NCBI GenBank assembly: GCA_049603835.1
Contig: JBMYSZ010000015.1
Location: 1 to 64,000, forward strand
Direction: 5' to 3'
Source of the DNA: Mangrovicoccus sp049603835
GTDB lineage: Bacteria; Pseudomonadota; Alphaproteobacteria; Rhodobacterales; Rhodobacteraceae
DNA length: 64,000 nt
The notes under the pieces were generated by a model that saw only the letters and a list, made by a program, of their open reading frames with translations, did not search any database and was not told the origin of the DNA. The translations under genes were made by a program, and so were the position numbers. Within the stretch, counting starts at the first letter, position 1; every line of letters starts with the position of its first letter. Positions 1 through 7,486 of this stretch are shown one piece after another.

Positions 1-36
1 CCCGCTGCCCTTTACGCGCCGGGAGCTCTGCTATGA
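1..36 (+). CDS. 3' end of an upstream cobalamin operon gene (partial)
   Basis: One frame is open from the first base to a TGA at 34-36, and that TGA overlaps the cobL start codon (ATGA). The same ATGA coupling joins several of the following genes, so this is probably the last eleven codons of the preceding cob gene. The visible tail is only PAALYAPGALL and does not identify the product; precorrin-8X methylmutase (CobH) is a guess from usual gene order. Confidence 0.35.
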   Translation, partial: PAALYAPGALL

Positions 37-1229
37 CTGCGCCTTGGCTTGATATTATCGGTTTGGGCGAGGATGGGCTTGACGGGCTCACCCCTGTGGC
101 CCGCAGCCGCCTGGCCGCCGCTGAGGTGGTGATTGGCGCAGAGCGGCATCATGCTTTGCTGCCCGATCTGAGGGCCGAGCGCGTCACCTGGGGCACGCCG
201 TTTCGCCAATTCCGCGATCAGGTGGTGTCCTATCGCGGGCGCCCCACCGCGCTTTTGGTCACTGGCGATCCGCTTTGGTATTCGGTGGGCGCGCATATGC
301 TGAAGCTTTTCGCCCCCGAAGAGCTGACGCTTCACCCCCAGCTCTCTGCCTTCCAATGGGCCGCCACGCGGATGAAATGGAGCCTTGCGGATTGCGAGAC
401 CCTGACCGTGCATGGTCGCCCTGCCGCGCAGATCTTGCCCTTCCTTGCCCCTGAGGCACGGCTGCTGATCCTCACCCGCGATGGCGATAGCCCCGCCGAG
501 ATCGCGGCGCTCCTGTGCGCGGCTGGCTATGGCGCCTCGGATCTCACCGTGCTGGCCCATCTGGGCGGGCCAGAGGAAAGCCGTATCGAAGGCCGTGCAG
601 AAGCCTGGACAGAGCGCGCCCCCGATCTGCATGTGCTGGCCGTGACCTGCCGCGCGGCGCAGGGGGCAAAGCTCTTGCCACGCACCGGTCTGCCCGATGA
701 TGCGTTTCAGCATGATGGCAAAATGACCAAGCAAGAGATCCGCGCCATCACCTTGGCCCGGCTTGCCCCGGCGCGGGGGCAATTGCTGTGGGATATTGGA
801 CTAGGCTGCGGCTCGGTGGCTATCGAATGGATGCGGGCGGCCCGCGACGCCGAAGCTATCGGGATCGAGCCGCTAGAACCCCGCCGTGCCATGGCCGCCA
901 CCAATGCCGCTCGGCTCGGCACGCCCCGGCTGCAAATCCTGGCGGGCAAAGCTCCTGATGGGCTAAGCGAATTGCCGCGCCCAGATGCGATCTTTATCGG
1001 CGGCGGGCTCAGCGAAGCCGTGGTCATCGCCTGTCTTGCCGCGCTCAAACCCCATGGCCGCCTCGTTGCCAATGCGGTGACGCTGGAAAGCGAAGCCAAA
1101 CTGCTCAGCCTACAAGCCCAGCATGGGGGCGAGCTCACCCGCCTGGCCATTTCCCGCGCCACGCCGGTTGGCCCCTATCGCGGCTGGCGCGCGGCCATGC
1201 CTGTCACTCAATGGAGCCTGACCCTATGA
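33..1229 (+). CDS. cobL: Precorrin-6Y C5,15-methyltransferase (decarboxylating), CbiE-CbiT fusion
   Basis: Bifunctional cytosolic corrin-ring enzyme of 398 aa. It methylates C5 and C15 and decarboxylates the ring-C acetate side chain. Residues 1-205 are a CbiE-type tetrapyrrole methylase domain (glycine-rich IGLGEDG at 9-15, GDP at 78-80). Residues 215-398 are a CbiT-type class I methyltransferase with the entry motif HDGKMTKQEIRA (227-238) and the SAM loop DIGLGCGS (254-261). The length and domain order match CobL of the late-cobalt pathway. The ATG at 33 overlaps the stop of the upstream frame, and the stop overlaps the cobI start at 1226, so translation is probably coupled. Confidence 0.95.
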   Translation: MTAPWLDIIGLGEDGLDGLTPVARSRLAAAEVVIGAERHHALLPDLRAERVTWGTPFRQFRDQVVSYRGRPTALLVTGDPLWYSVGAHMLKLFAPEELTLHPQLSAFQWAATRMKWSLADCETLTVHGRPAAQILPFLAPEARLLILTRDGDSPAEIAALLCAAGYGASDLTVLAHLGGPEESRIEGRAEAWTERAPDLHVLAVTCRAAQGAKLLPRTGLPDDAFQHDGKMTKQEIRAITLARLAPARGQLLWDIGLGCGSVAIEWMRAARDAEAIGIEPLEPRRAMAATNAARLGTPRLQILAGKAPDGLSELPRPDAIFIGGGLSEAVVIACLAALKPHGRLVANAVTLESEAKLLSLQAQHGGELTRLAISRATPVGPYRGWRAAMPVTQWSLTL

Positions 1230-1927
1230 CCATGCCCCCGCTTTATGGCATCGGCGTTGGACCGGGCGATCCCGAGCTCATGACGCTCAAAGCCCATCGC
1301 CTGATCTCTCAGGCGGAGGTGATCGCCTATCCCGCCCCTGATAGCGGCGAAAGTTTTGCCCGCCGGATTGCCGCGTCAGCGATCCCCGAAGACGCGCTAG
1401 AGCTGCCGATCGTGATCCCCATGCGGACCGAACGCTTCCCGGCTCAGGAAATCTATGACCAAGCCGCCGAAAACCTGCGCGCCCATATGCTAGCGGGCCG
1501 CCGCTGCGTGGTGCTCTGCGAAGGCGATCCCTTTTTCTATGGCTCCTTCATGTATCTCTTCGCTCGGCTCTCCGCGGATCTGCCCTGCGAAATCGTGCCA
1601 GGGGTGAATTCGCTTGCCGCCGTGACAGCCGCTGCGAGCCGCCCGCTCTGTGCCCGTGCCGATGTGCTGACCGTGCTGCCGGCCACCTTGCCAGAGGCCG
1701 AGCTAGAGGCCCGGCTGACCGCCACCAATGCCGCCGCCATCATGAAGCTTGGCCGGCATTTTCCTAAAATCCGCGCGCTGCTTACCCGGCTGGGGCTGGC
1801 CGAGCGCGCTGTCTTTGTTTCCCATGCCTCGCTGCCCAATCAGCAGGTCTGGCCGCTTAGCGAGGCGCCCGATGAGGCGCCCTATTTCTCCATGATCCTT
1901 ATTCCAGGGGAGGACGCTCATGTCTAA
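1226..1927 (+). CDS. cobI: Precorrin-2 C20-methyltransferase
   Basis: SAM-dependent tetrapyrrole methylase of 233 aa that adds the C20 methyl group to precorrin-2, the first committed step to the corrin ring. The N-terminus carries the family signature GIGVGPGDPELMTLKA (8-23), and the middle has the CEGDPFFYGS substrate/SAM loop typical of CobI/CbiL. I chose the ATG at 1226 rather than 1211, because it forms an ATGA overlap with cobL and removes a non-conserved five-residue extension. The stop overlaps the next start by eight bases. Confidence 0.93.
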   Translation: MTMPPLYGIGVGPGDPELMTLKAHRLISQAEVIAYPAPDSGESFARRIAASAIPEDALELPIVIPMRTERFPAQEIYDQAAENLRAHMLAGRRCVVLCEGDPFFYGSFMYLFARLSADLPCEIVPGVNSLAAVTAAASRPLCARADVLTVLPATLPEAELEARLTATNAAAIMKLGRHFPKIRALLTRLGLAERAVFVSHASLPNQQVWPLSEAPDEAPYFSMILIPGEDAHV

Positions 1928-3746
1928 ACCCTCCATGCCGCCCGTCATCGTGTCCCTTACCAGGTCGGGGGCCGAAATCGCCGAGCGGGCCGCAGAGGCT
2001 CTGTCGGATAGCCATGTTTTCGGCTGCGCGCATCACCAAAAAGGGCGCGATTTCACCAGCACGCCCGATCACTTGGCGATGCTCTTTCTGGCCGGGCATC
2101 CGATCATCGCGGTTTGCGCCGCCGGGATCGTGATCCGCGCCCTGGCCCCGCATCTGAGCGATAAATGGACCGAGCCGCCAGTGCTGGCCCTGTCGGAGAA
2201 CGGAACGCCCGTGCCGCTTCTCGGCGGGCATCACGGCGCCAATGATATCGCGCGGCAACTGGCCGAGGCGCTCAACACTGCGCCGCAGATCACCACCGCT
2301 GGCGATATCCGCCTGGGCTTGGCACTGGATGAGCCGCCCGAAGGCTGGCGGTTGGGCAATCCGCTCGATGCCAAAGCTGTGACCGCGGCGCTGCTTGCTG
2401 GCCAAAAGGGGACCGTGACGGGGCGCGCGCCTTGGCTCTCTTCCCTGATCGATGGCGGTTTTATCTCTGTGAGCGGGGAGGGTGGCTTACGCGTCGTCCT
2501 GACTGTCGAGGGCCTGCCGCCGCTGGTCTATTACCGCCAAAGCCTGGCCCTGGGCCTGGGCTGTGCGCGGGGGTGTAGCAGCGAAGAGCTAGAAGGGCTG
2601 GTTGCGAAAACTCTGGCGGATCAAGGCATTGCCCGCGAAGAAATCGCCGCCATTGCGTCTATTGATCTAAAAGCCGATGAAGCCGCGATCCATGATCTCG
2701 CCCAAGCTTGGGATCTGCCGGTGAGCTTTTTCACCGCGCCTCAGCTAGAGGCCGAAGCCCATCGCCTGGCCAATCCCTCAGAGGTCGTCTTTGCGGAAAC
2801 CGGCTGCCATGGCGTGTCCGAAGGCGCGGCCCTGGCCTTGGCAGGCGAGGATGCGGAGCTTGTGATCACAAAACACAAAACCGCGAATGCCACCTGCGCT
2901 TTGGCTCGAATTGACCGGCTTAGCCCGGGGCGGGCGCGCGGTTCGCTCGCTGTGGTTGGTATCGGGCCAGGCCAAGCGGCTTGGCGCACACCCGAGGCCA
3001 CGCGGCTTATCGCTGAAGCTGAGGAGCTGGTGGGATATGGGCTTTATATCGATCTGCTTGGCCCGCTTGCCGATGGCAAGGATCGCAGTGATTTCCCCTT
3101 GGGCGGTGAAGAAGACCGCTGTCGTTACGCCCTGGAGCAAGCCGGCCAAGGCCGTAAGGTTGCGCTGATTTGTTCCGGCGATGCAGGGATTTACGCTATG
3201 GGCGCCTTGGTGATGGAGCTGATCGCGCGCGGCGATGGCGCGCATGGGGTCAGCAAAGCCGCGCGGCAAGTAGAGATCACCCATGCCCCCGGCATCTCGG
3301 CGCTGCAAGCCGCATCGGCCCGATCGGGCGCGCTTTTGGGCCATGATTTCTGCGCCATTTCCCTGTCGGATCTGCTCACTCCGCGTGATGTGATCACAAA
3401 ACGGGTGAAGGCGGCGGCTGAGGGCGATTTTGTGATCGCATTTTATAACCCAGTCTCGAAACGCCGCCGGACCTTGCTGGCCGAGGCGCGTGATAAACTG
3501 CTGGAACATCGCCCCGCTGATACGCCGGTATTGTTGGCCTCAAATCTTGGCCGCCCGGAGGAGAAGCTCACTTTGCGGACACTCTCCGAATTGCAAGTGG
3601 ATGAAGTTGATATGCTCACCGTGGTGCTGATCGGCGCTTCGGGCTCGTCTGTGATCACAAGCGGAGATCGCTCCGTCGGAGCAGGCGGCAAATGGATCTA
3701 TACCCCGCGCGGATATGCGAAAAAACATCAAGAGGCAGCAGAATGA
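1920..3746 (+). CDS. cobJ: CbiG-CobJ fusion: lactone-opening protein joined to precorrin-3B C17-methyltransferase
   Basis: A 608-aa fusion. Residues 1-205 resemble the CbiG N-terminal and middle regions (VCAAGIVIRALAP 65-77, LGGHHGAND 101-109). Residues 208-332 are the CbiG/CobE C-terminal domain (GLGCARGCSSEEL 212-224, AETGCHGVSEGAA 292-304). Residues 342-600 are a CobJ/CbiH methylase (VVGIGPGQ 345-352, CSGDAGIYAMG loop) that performs the ring-contraction C17 methylation. In the anaerobic route CbiG opens the delta-lactone of cobalt-precorrin-5A. Having it fused here, next to cbiD, matters for deciding which route operates. The coding sequence contains three exact TGTGATCACA palindromes. Confidence 0.92.
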   Translation: MSKPSMPPVIVSLTRSGAEIAERAAEALSDSHVFGCAHHQKGRDFTSTPDHLAMLFLAGHPIIAVCAAGIVIRALAPHLSDKWTEPPVLALSENGTPVPLLGGHHGANDIARQLAEALNTAPQITTAGDIRLGLALDEPPEGWRLGNPLDAKAVTAALLAGQKGTVTGRAPWLSSLIDGGFISVSGEGGLRVVLTVEGLPPLVYYRQSLALGLGCARGCSSEELEGLVAKTLADQGIAREEIAAIASIDLKADEAAIHDLAQAWDLPVSFFTAPQLEAEAHRLANPSEVVFAETGCHGVSEGAALALAGEDAELVITKHKTANATCALARIDRLSPGRARGSLAVVGIGPGQAAWRTPEATRLIAEAEELVGYGLYIDLLGPLADGKDRSDFPLGGEEDRCRYALEQAGQGRKVALICSGDAGIYAMGALVMELIARGDGAHGVSKAARQVEITHAPGISALQAASARSGALLGHDFCAISLSDLLTPRDVITKRVKAAAEGDFVIAFYNPVSKRRRTLLAEARDKLLEHRPADTPVLLASNLGRPEEKLTLRTLSELQVDEVDMLTVVLIGASGSSVITSGDRSVGAGGKWIYTPRGYAKKHQEAAE

Positions 3747-4822
3747 CGGTTTATTTCATCGGCGCAGGGCCGGGCGATCCTGATCTTATTACCGTGAAAG
3801 GCCAAAGGCTTATCTCCCAATGCCCGGTTTGCCTTTATGCTGGTTCCTTGGTGCCAGAGGCTGTGATCACAATTGCGCCGGAAGACGCTCTTGTGCGTGA
3901 TACCGCGCCCATGCATCTTGATGAAATCATCGCCGAAATCGAGACCGCCCATGCCAAAGACCAGGATGTAGCGCGGGTGCATTCCGGCGATCCTTCGCTC
4001 TATGGCGCGATCGCCGAGCAAATTCGCCGCCTCAAAGCCCTGGATATTCCGTTTGAAATCATCCCCGGCGTGCCCGCTTACGCAGCGGCGGCGGCGGCGA
4101 TGGGCCAGGAGCTGACCGTACCAGAGCAGGCGCAAACTGTGATCCTGACCCGCACGGCGATGAAAAGCTCTGCCATGCCTGAGGGCGAGGATTTGGCAAC
4201 CCTCGGCGCCTCTCGTGCGACCCTCGCAATCCATCTTTCGGTTCGCAATATCCCGCATATCGAACGCGAGCTTACGCCGTTTTACGGGGCAGATTGCCCG
4301 GTTGTGGTGGCCTATCGCGTTGGTTGGCCAGATCAGCAATTCCTTAAGGGCACGCTGAGCGATATTCGCGAAAAGGTTCGGGCGGCGAAACTTACGCGTA
4401 CCGCGCTGATCTTTGTGGGGCGGGTGTTTGAGCCCGTCGATTTCCCGGATTCCGCACTTTACGATGCGGCGCGCCCGCATATTTTGCGCCCCAAAGCAGC
4501 GGTCTGAGCCATGGCCGGGGCTCTGCGCACCGGCTATACCACGGGCGCTTGTGCAACTGCGGCGGTTGCGGGCGCGGCAGAGGCTATGCTGACTGGCCAG
4601 GCCCCGCGCGAGGTGGAGTTAACTCTGCCCAGAGGTAATCGAGCGCGTTTCGAATTGGCATTTTGTGATCACAAAGCCAGCGCTTGGCAAGCGGGCGTGG
4701 TCAAGGATGCGGGGGATGACCCGGATGTGACCCATGGGGTGACGGTGATCGCCACGCTCTCTTTTACTCCCGGTCCGCTCCAGATTAGCTTTCAGGCCGG
4801 GGAAGGGGTTGGTGTGATCACA
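2861..4822. repeat. Cluster of six TGTGATCACA palindromes inside cob coding sequence
   Basis: The perfect ten-base palindrome TGTGATCACA, always followed by A, occurs at 2861-2870, 3389-3398, 3650-3659, 3862-3871, 4664-4673 and 4813-4822, with a one-mismatch copy at 3431-3440. The copies lie in cbiG-cobJ (three), cobM (one) and cbiD (two). Most are read as Val-Ile-Thr with the otherwise uncommon ACA codon. The 4664 copy is read in another frame as Cys-Asp-His, so amino-acid constraint does not explain the motif. I found no exact copy elsewhere in the window. The function is unknown. Confidence 0.8.
3743..4507 (+). CDS. cobM: Precorrin-4 C11-methyltransferase
   Basis: SAM-dependent tetrapyrrole methylase of 254 aa that methylates C11 of precorrin-4. 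It shows the family N-terminus VYFIGAGPGDPDLITVKG (3-20), the VHSGDPSLYGA loop and PGVPAYAAAAAA, all characteristic of CobM/CbiF. The start at 3743 forms an ATGA overlap with the cobJ fusion; the upstream in-frame start at 3692 lies inside cobJ and adds only an unrelated extension. One copy of the TGTGATCACA palindrome lies at 3862. Confidence 0.94.
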   Translation: MTVYFIGAGPGDPDLITVKGQRLISQCPVCLYAGSLVPEAVITIAPEDALVRDTAPMHLDEIIAEIETAHAKDQDVARVHSGDPSLYGAIAEQIRRLKALDIPFEIIPGVPAYAAAAAAMGQELTVPEQAQTVILTRTAMKSSAMPEGEDLATLGASRATLAIHLSVRNIPHIERELTPFYGADCPVVVAYRVGWPDQQFLKGTLSDIREKVRAAKLTRTALIFVGRVFEPVDFPDSALYDAARPHILRPKAAV

Positions 4823-5551
4823 AAACCAGGCCTGCCGCTGCCCCCCGGCGAGCCTGCGATCAATCCTGTGCCCCGGCAAATGATCAGTGATGTGCTAACC
4901 GCCTTGAGCGCTGCACATGACCGCCCCGGCCATTGGCGAGTGACGGTCTCTATTCCCGGCGGCGAGGCTATCGCGGCGAAAACCTGGAATCCGCGTTTGG
5001 GCATTCTTGGCGGGCTGTCAATTCTGGGCACCACTGGCATTGTGCGCCCGTTTAGCTGTGCCGCTTGGATCGCCTCCATTCATCGCGGTATCGATGTGGC
5101 GCGCGCGGCGGATCTGCCCCATGCGGTGGGGGCCACTGGGGCAACCTCTGAACGCGCGGCCCAAGCGCATTTCGGCCTGGCTGAGCATGCCATGCTAGAT
5201 ATGGGTGATTTCGCGGGGGGGATGCTGAAATATCTGGCCCGGCATCCAATCCCACGCGTCACGATTGCCGGCGGGATTGGGAAGCTTACCAAGCTGGCGC
5301 AGGGGGCGGTGGATCTGCATTCTGGCCGGAGCCAAGTGGATTTCCAGGCCCTGGCGGAAATGGCAGGGCGCGCGGAAATCGTGAATTGTAACACGGCGTT
5401 AGAGGCCTTGACCCTCTGCGGTCCCGCGCTTGCGCAGGCTGTAGCAGAAAAGGCGCGGCGCAAGGCCCAAGCTTTGGCGGGGGGGCAAACGCAAATCGAC
5501 ATCCTGGTGATCAGCCGCGAGGGGCAGATCATCGCCCAGGCGCATCCATGA
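4511..5551 (+). CDS. cbiD: Cobalt-precorrin-5B (C1)-methyltransferase CbiD
   Basis: A protein of 346 aa with the CbiD hallmark LRTGYTTGACATAA (5-18) and the usual family length. CbiD supplies the C1 methyl group in the early-cobalt (anaerobic) corrin pathway; the late-cobalt route normally uses CobF. The gene starts three bases after cobM and overlaps cobK by ATGA at 5548. It carries two TGTGATCACA palindromes (4664, 4813). Its presence in an operon that also encodes the late cobaltochelatase subunit CobN implies a mosaic pathway in which CbiD may act on a metal-free substrate; that is inference. Confidence 0.93.
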   Translation: MAGALRTGYTTGACATAAVAGAAEAMLTGQAPREVELTLPRGNRARFELAFCDHKASAWQAGVVKDAGDDPDVTHGVTVIATLSFTPGPLQISFQAGEGVGVITKPGLPLPPGEPAINPVPRQMISDVLTALSAAHDRPGHWRVTVSIPGGEAIAAKTWNPRLGILGGLSILGTTGIVRPFSCAAWIASIHRGIDVARAADLPHAVGATGATSERAAQAHFGLAEHAMLDMGDFAGGMLKYLARHPIPRVTIAGGIGKLTKLAQGAVDLHSGRSQVDFQALAEMAGRAEIVNCNTALEALTLCGPALAQAVAEKARRKAQALAGGQTQIDILVISREGQIIAQAHP

Positions 5552-6294
5552 GCGGTGGTGCTGTCTTGGTTTTGGGCGGCACGACCGAGGCCCATGCTTT
5601 GGCCGAAAGGCTCGCCGAAGCGCAGATTCCGGCGATTGTGAGCCTGGCTGGCAAGGTGAAAGCCGATTATCCGCCGCCCCTGCGTCAAGGTGGCTTTGGT
5701 GGTGTCGAGGGTCTTGCTGAATATCTGCAAGCGGAAAATATCGCCGCGCTTATTGATGCCACCCATCCTTTTGCCGCGCAGATGCCACATAACGCAGCGC
5801 AAGCAGCTCTGGCGAAGAATACACCATTTGCGATGCTGAAACGACCAGAATGGTCGCCATATCCGGGACAAAATTGGCAGTCAGTCCCAGATTTGGCCAC
5901 TGCGCTGGCACAATTGCCGGCCCAGGCGCATGCCTTTCTGGCTCTGGGGGCGAGCGCCTTACCGGCCACAAAGCTTCGCCCTGATTGCCGCTTTACCCTG
6001 CGTGCTATGACTGCCCTTGATGGCCCGCTGCCGCCTCATGTCAGCTATTGCCAATCGCGGCCCGGCTCTGAGGCGGAGGAGGGAATTTTTCTGCGTAAGC
6101 AGGGCTTTACCCATCTGATCGCCAAGAATTCAGGTGGGCCAAGCCGCGGCAAAATCGATGCGGCACAGAAGCTTGGCCTGCCCATTACCATGATCAGTCG
6201 CCCGCCACTGCCCAAAGGCCCGATCTTTCAGCGGGTCGAAGACATTCTCGCCTGGCTTGCGCCACATCTGAGTGCCACCAAAGGGCGTGCTTGA
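5548..6294 (+). CDS. cobK: Precorrin-6A reductase
   Basis: NADPH-dependent reductase of 248 aa that reduces the macrocycle of precorrin-6A to give precorrin-6B. The N-terminal nucleotide-binding loop VLVLGGTTEAHALAE (6-20) and the family motif DATHPFAAQ (70-78) identify it as CobK/CbiJ. The ATG at 5548 overlaps the cbiD stop (ATGA), indicating translational coupling. In the late-cobalt order its product feeds CobL, encoded at the start of this operon. Confidence 0.93.
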   Translation: MSGGAVLVLGGTTEAHALAERLAEAQIPAIVSLAGKVKADYPPPLRQGGFGGVEGLAEYLQAENIAALIDATHPFAAQMPHNAAQAALAKNTPFAMLKRPEWSPYPGQNWQSVPDLATALAQLPAQAHAFLALGASALPATKLRPDCRFTLRAMTALDGPLPPHVSYCQSRPGSEAEEGIFLRKQGFTHLIAKNSGGPSRGKIDAAQKLGLPITMISRPPLPKGPIFQRVEDILAWLAPHLSATKGRA

Positions 6295-6352
6295 CACCAG
6301 CCCCGCCGCATTCGCATATGCGAAAACCCGGTCCAATGCAGGAGCATCCGCC

Positions 6353-7441
6353 ATGCCGCAGAAAATCCCCGCCACAGTCATCACCGGCTTTCTCGGCGCT
6401 GGAAAAACCACGCTCATCCGGCATTTACTGGATAATGCGGGCGGCAAGCGTATCGCGCTTGTAATCAATGAATTCGGCGATTTGGGCGTGGATGGCGGCA
6501 TCTTGAAGGGCTGCGGCATTGAAGGCTGCAAAGATGAAGATGTGGTCGAGCTGTCCAATGGCTGCATCTGCTGCACCGTGGCCGAAGATTTCATCCCCGC
6601 GATCGAAGGCCTGCTGGCCCGTGATCCGGCGCCTGACCATATCGTCATTGAAACCAGCGGGTTAGCCTTGCCCCAGCCTTTGGTGCGCGCCTTTGGTTGG
6701 CCCTCGATCCGCACGAAAGTGACGGTTGATGGGGTCGTGGCTGTGGTTGATGGCCCGGCTCTGGCGGCTGGCCATTTCGCCGCTGATGAAGCGGCCGTGG
6801 CCCGTCAGCGTGAGGCGGATGATGGGCTTGATCACTCCACGCCGCTTGCGGAGCTTTTCGAAGATCAGCTGGCCTGCGCCGATATGGTATTGGTGAATAA
6901 GGCTGATTTGATGGATGCGCCCGAGGCTCTGGTTGACCAGCTCGGGGCGAAAACCCGCGATGGGGTGCAAGTTTTGGCCTGTGAAAAGGGGGCTGTGGCG
7001 CCTGCGATTCTGCTGGGCATGGGGCTTGCGGCCGAAGATAATTTGGATGTGCGCGGCGAGGTGCATCACCATCACCACCATCATGATGATGATCACCACC
7101 ATGACCATGATCACGACCATCATCACCATGATCACGGGCATGATGCCTTTGAAAGTTTTGTGGTTGATCTACCGGAATTGGCGGATGCCAAAGCGCTGAC
7201 CGAGGCCGTGTCGCAAATCATTGCCTCTCATAAGCTCTTGCGCGTCAAAGGCTTTGCCGCGATCCAGGGAAAGCCCATGCGCTTGGTGCTGCAAGCCGTG
7301 GGGCCACGGATTGATACGCATTTTGACCGCTCCTTTGGCGCTGATCCGCGTCAAACCCGGCTCGTGGTGATCGGCCATTCGGGGCTGGATCGCGCGGCCA
7401 TCACGGATGGTCTGCAGGCCGCGCTGAGCGTGCCGGCTTAA
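6353..7441 (+). CDS. cobW: CobW GTPase, metal chaperone of cobalamin synthesis
   Basis: G3E-family P-loop GTPase of 362 aa. The Walker A motif is GFLGAGKTT (12-20), the metal-binding CxCC motif is CICC (71-74), and the guanine-specificity NKAD motif lies near residue 180. A striking His/Asp-rich linker at about 237-262 precedes the CobW C-terminal domain. CobW proteins are thought to deliver cobalt to the CobNST chelatase, consistent with cobN following directly. I chose the ATG at 6353 because AGGAG lies at 6340-6344; an in-frame start at 6272 would overlap cobK and add non-family residues. The 59-base gap before it shows no recognisable B12 riboswitch. Confidence 0.92.
   Translation: MPQKIPATVITGFLGAGKTTLIRHLLDNAGGKRIALVINEFGDLGVDGGILKGCGIEGCKDEDVVELSNGCICCTVAEDFIPAIEGLLARDPAPDHIVIETSGLALPQPLVRAFGWPSIRTKVTVDGVVAVVDGPALAAGHFAADEAAVARQREADDGLDHSTPLAELFEDQLACADMVLVNKADLMDAPEALVDQLGAKTRDGVQVLACEKGAVAPAILLGMGLAAEDNLDVRGEVHHHHHHHDDDHHHDHDHDHHHHDHGHDAFESFVVDLPELADAKALTEAVSQIIASHKLLRVKGFAAIQGKPMRLVLQAVGPRIDTHFDRSFGADPRQTRLVVIGHSGLDRAAITDGLQAALSVPA
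7063..7145 (+). repeat. Histidine/aspartate-rich low-complexity tract in cobW
   Basis: Runs of CAC/CAT and GAT/GAC codons encode a metal-binding His/Asp stretch. It is common in CobW-type chaperones and likely binds divalent metal; the repetitive DNA makes slippage and length variation likely. Confidence 0.85.
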
Positions 7442-7486
7442 CTCGAACTTCTCGACCAATACCTCGCCCAATAGGGAGCGCCGCCC

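Noticed and set aside
5256..5871. Minus-strand frames opposite cbiD/cobK.
   Set aside because: They are fully covered by well-conserved plus-strand genes joined by start-stop overlaps, and have no supporting signals.
6295..6352. Possible cobalamin riboswitch before cobW or upstream of cobL.
   Set aside because: The conserved B12-box sequence and accompanying stems are not recognisable in the 58-base gap before cobW, in the cobW-cobN gap or in the first 32 bases. The operon leader is probably outside the window.
7063..7145. The periodic CAC/CAT-GAT tract as a possible tandem repeat or CRISPR-like array.
   Set aside because: It is an in-frame His/Asp codon tract within cobW and has no spacer structure.
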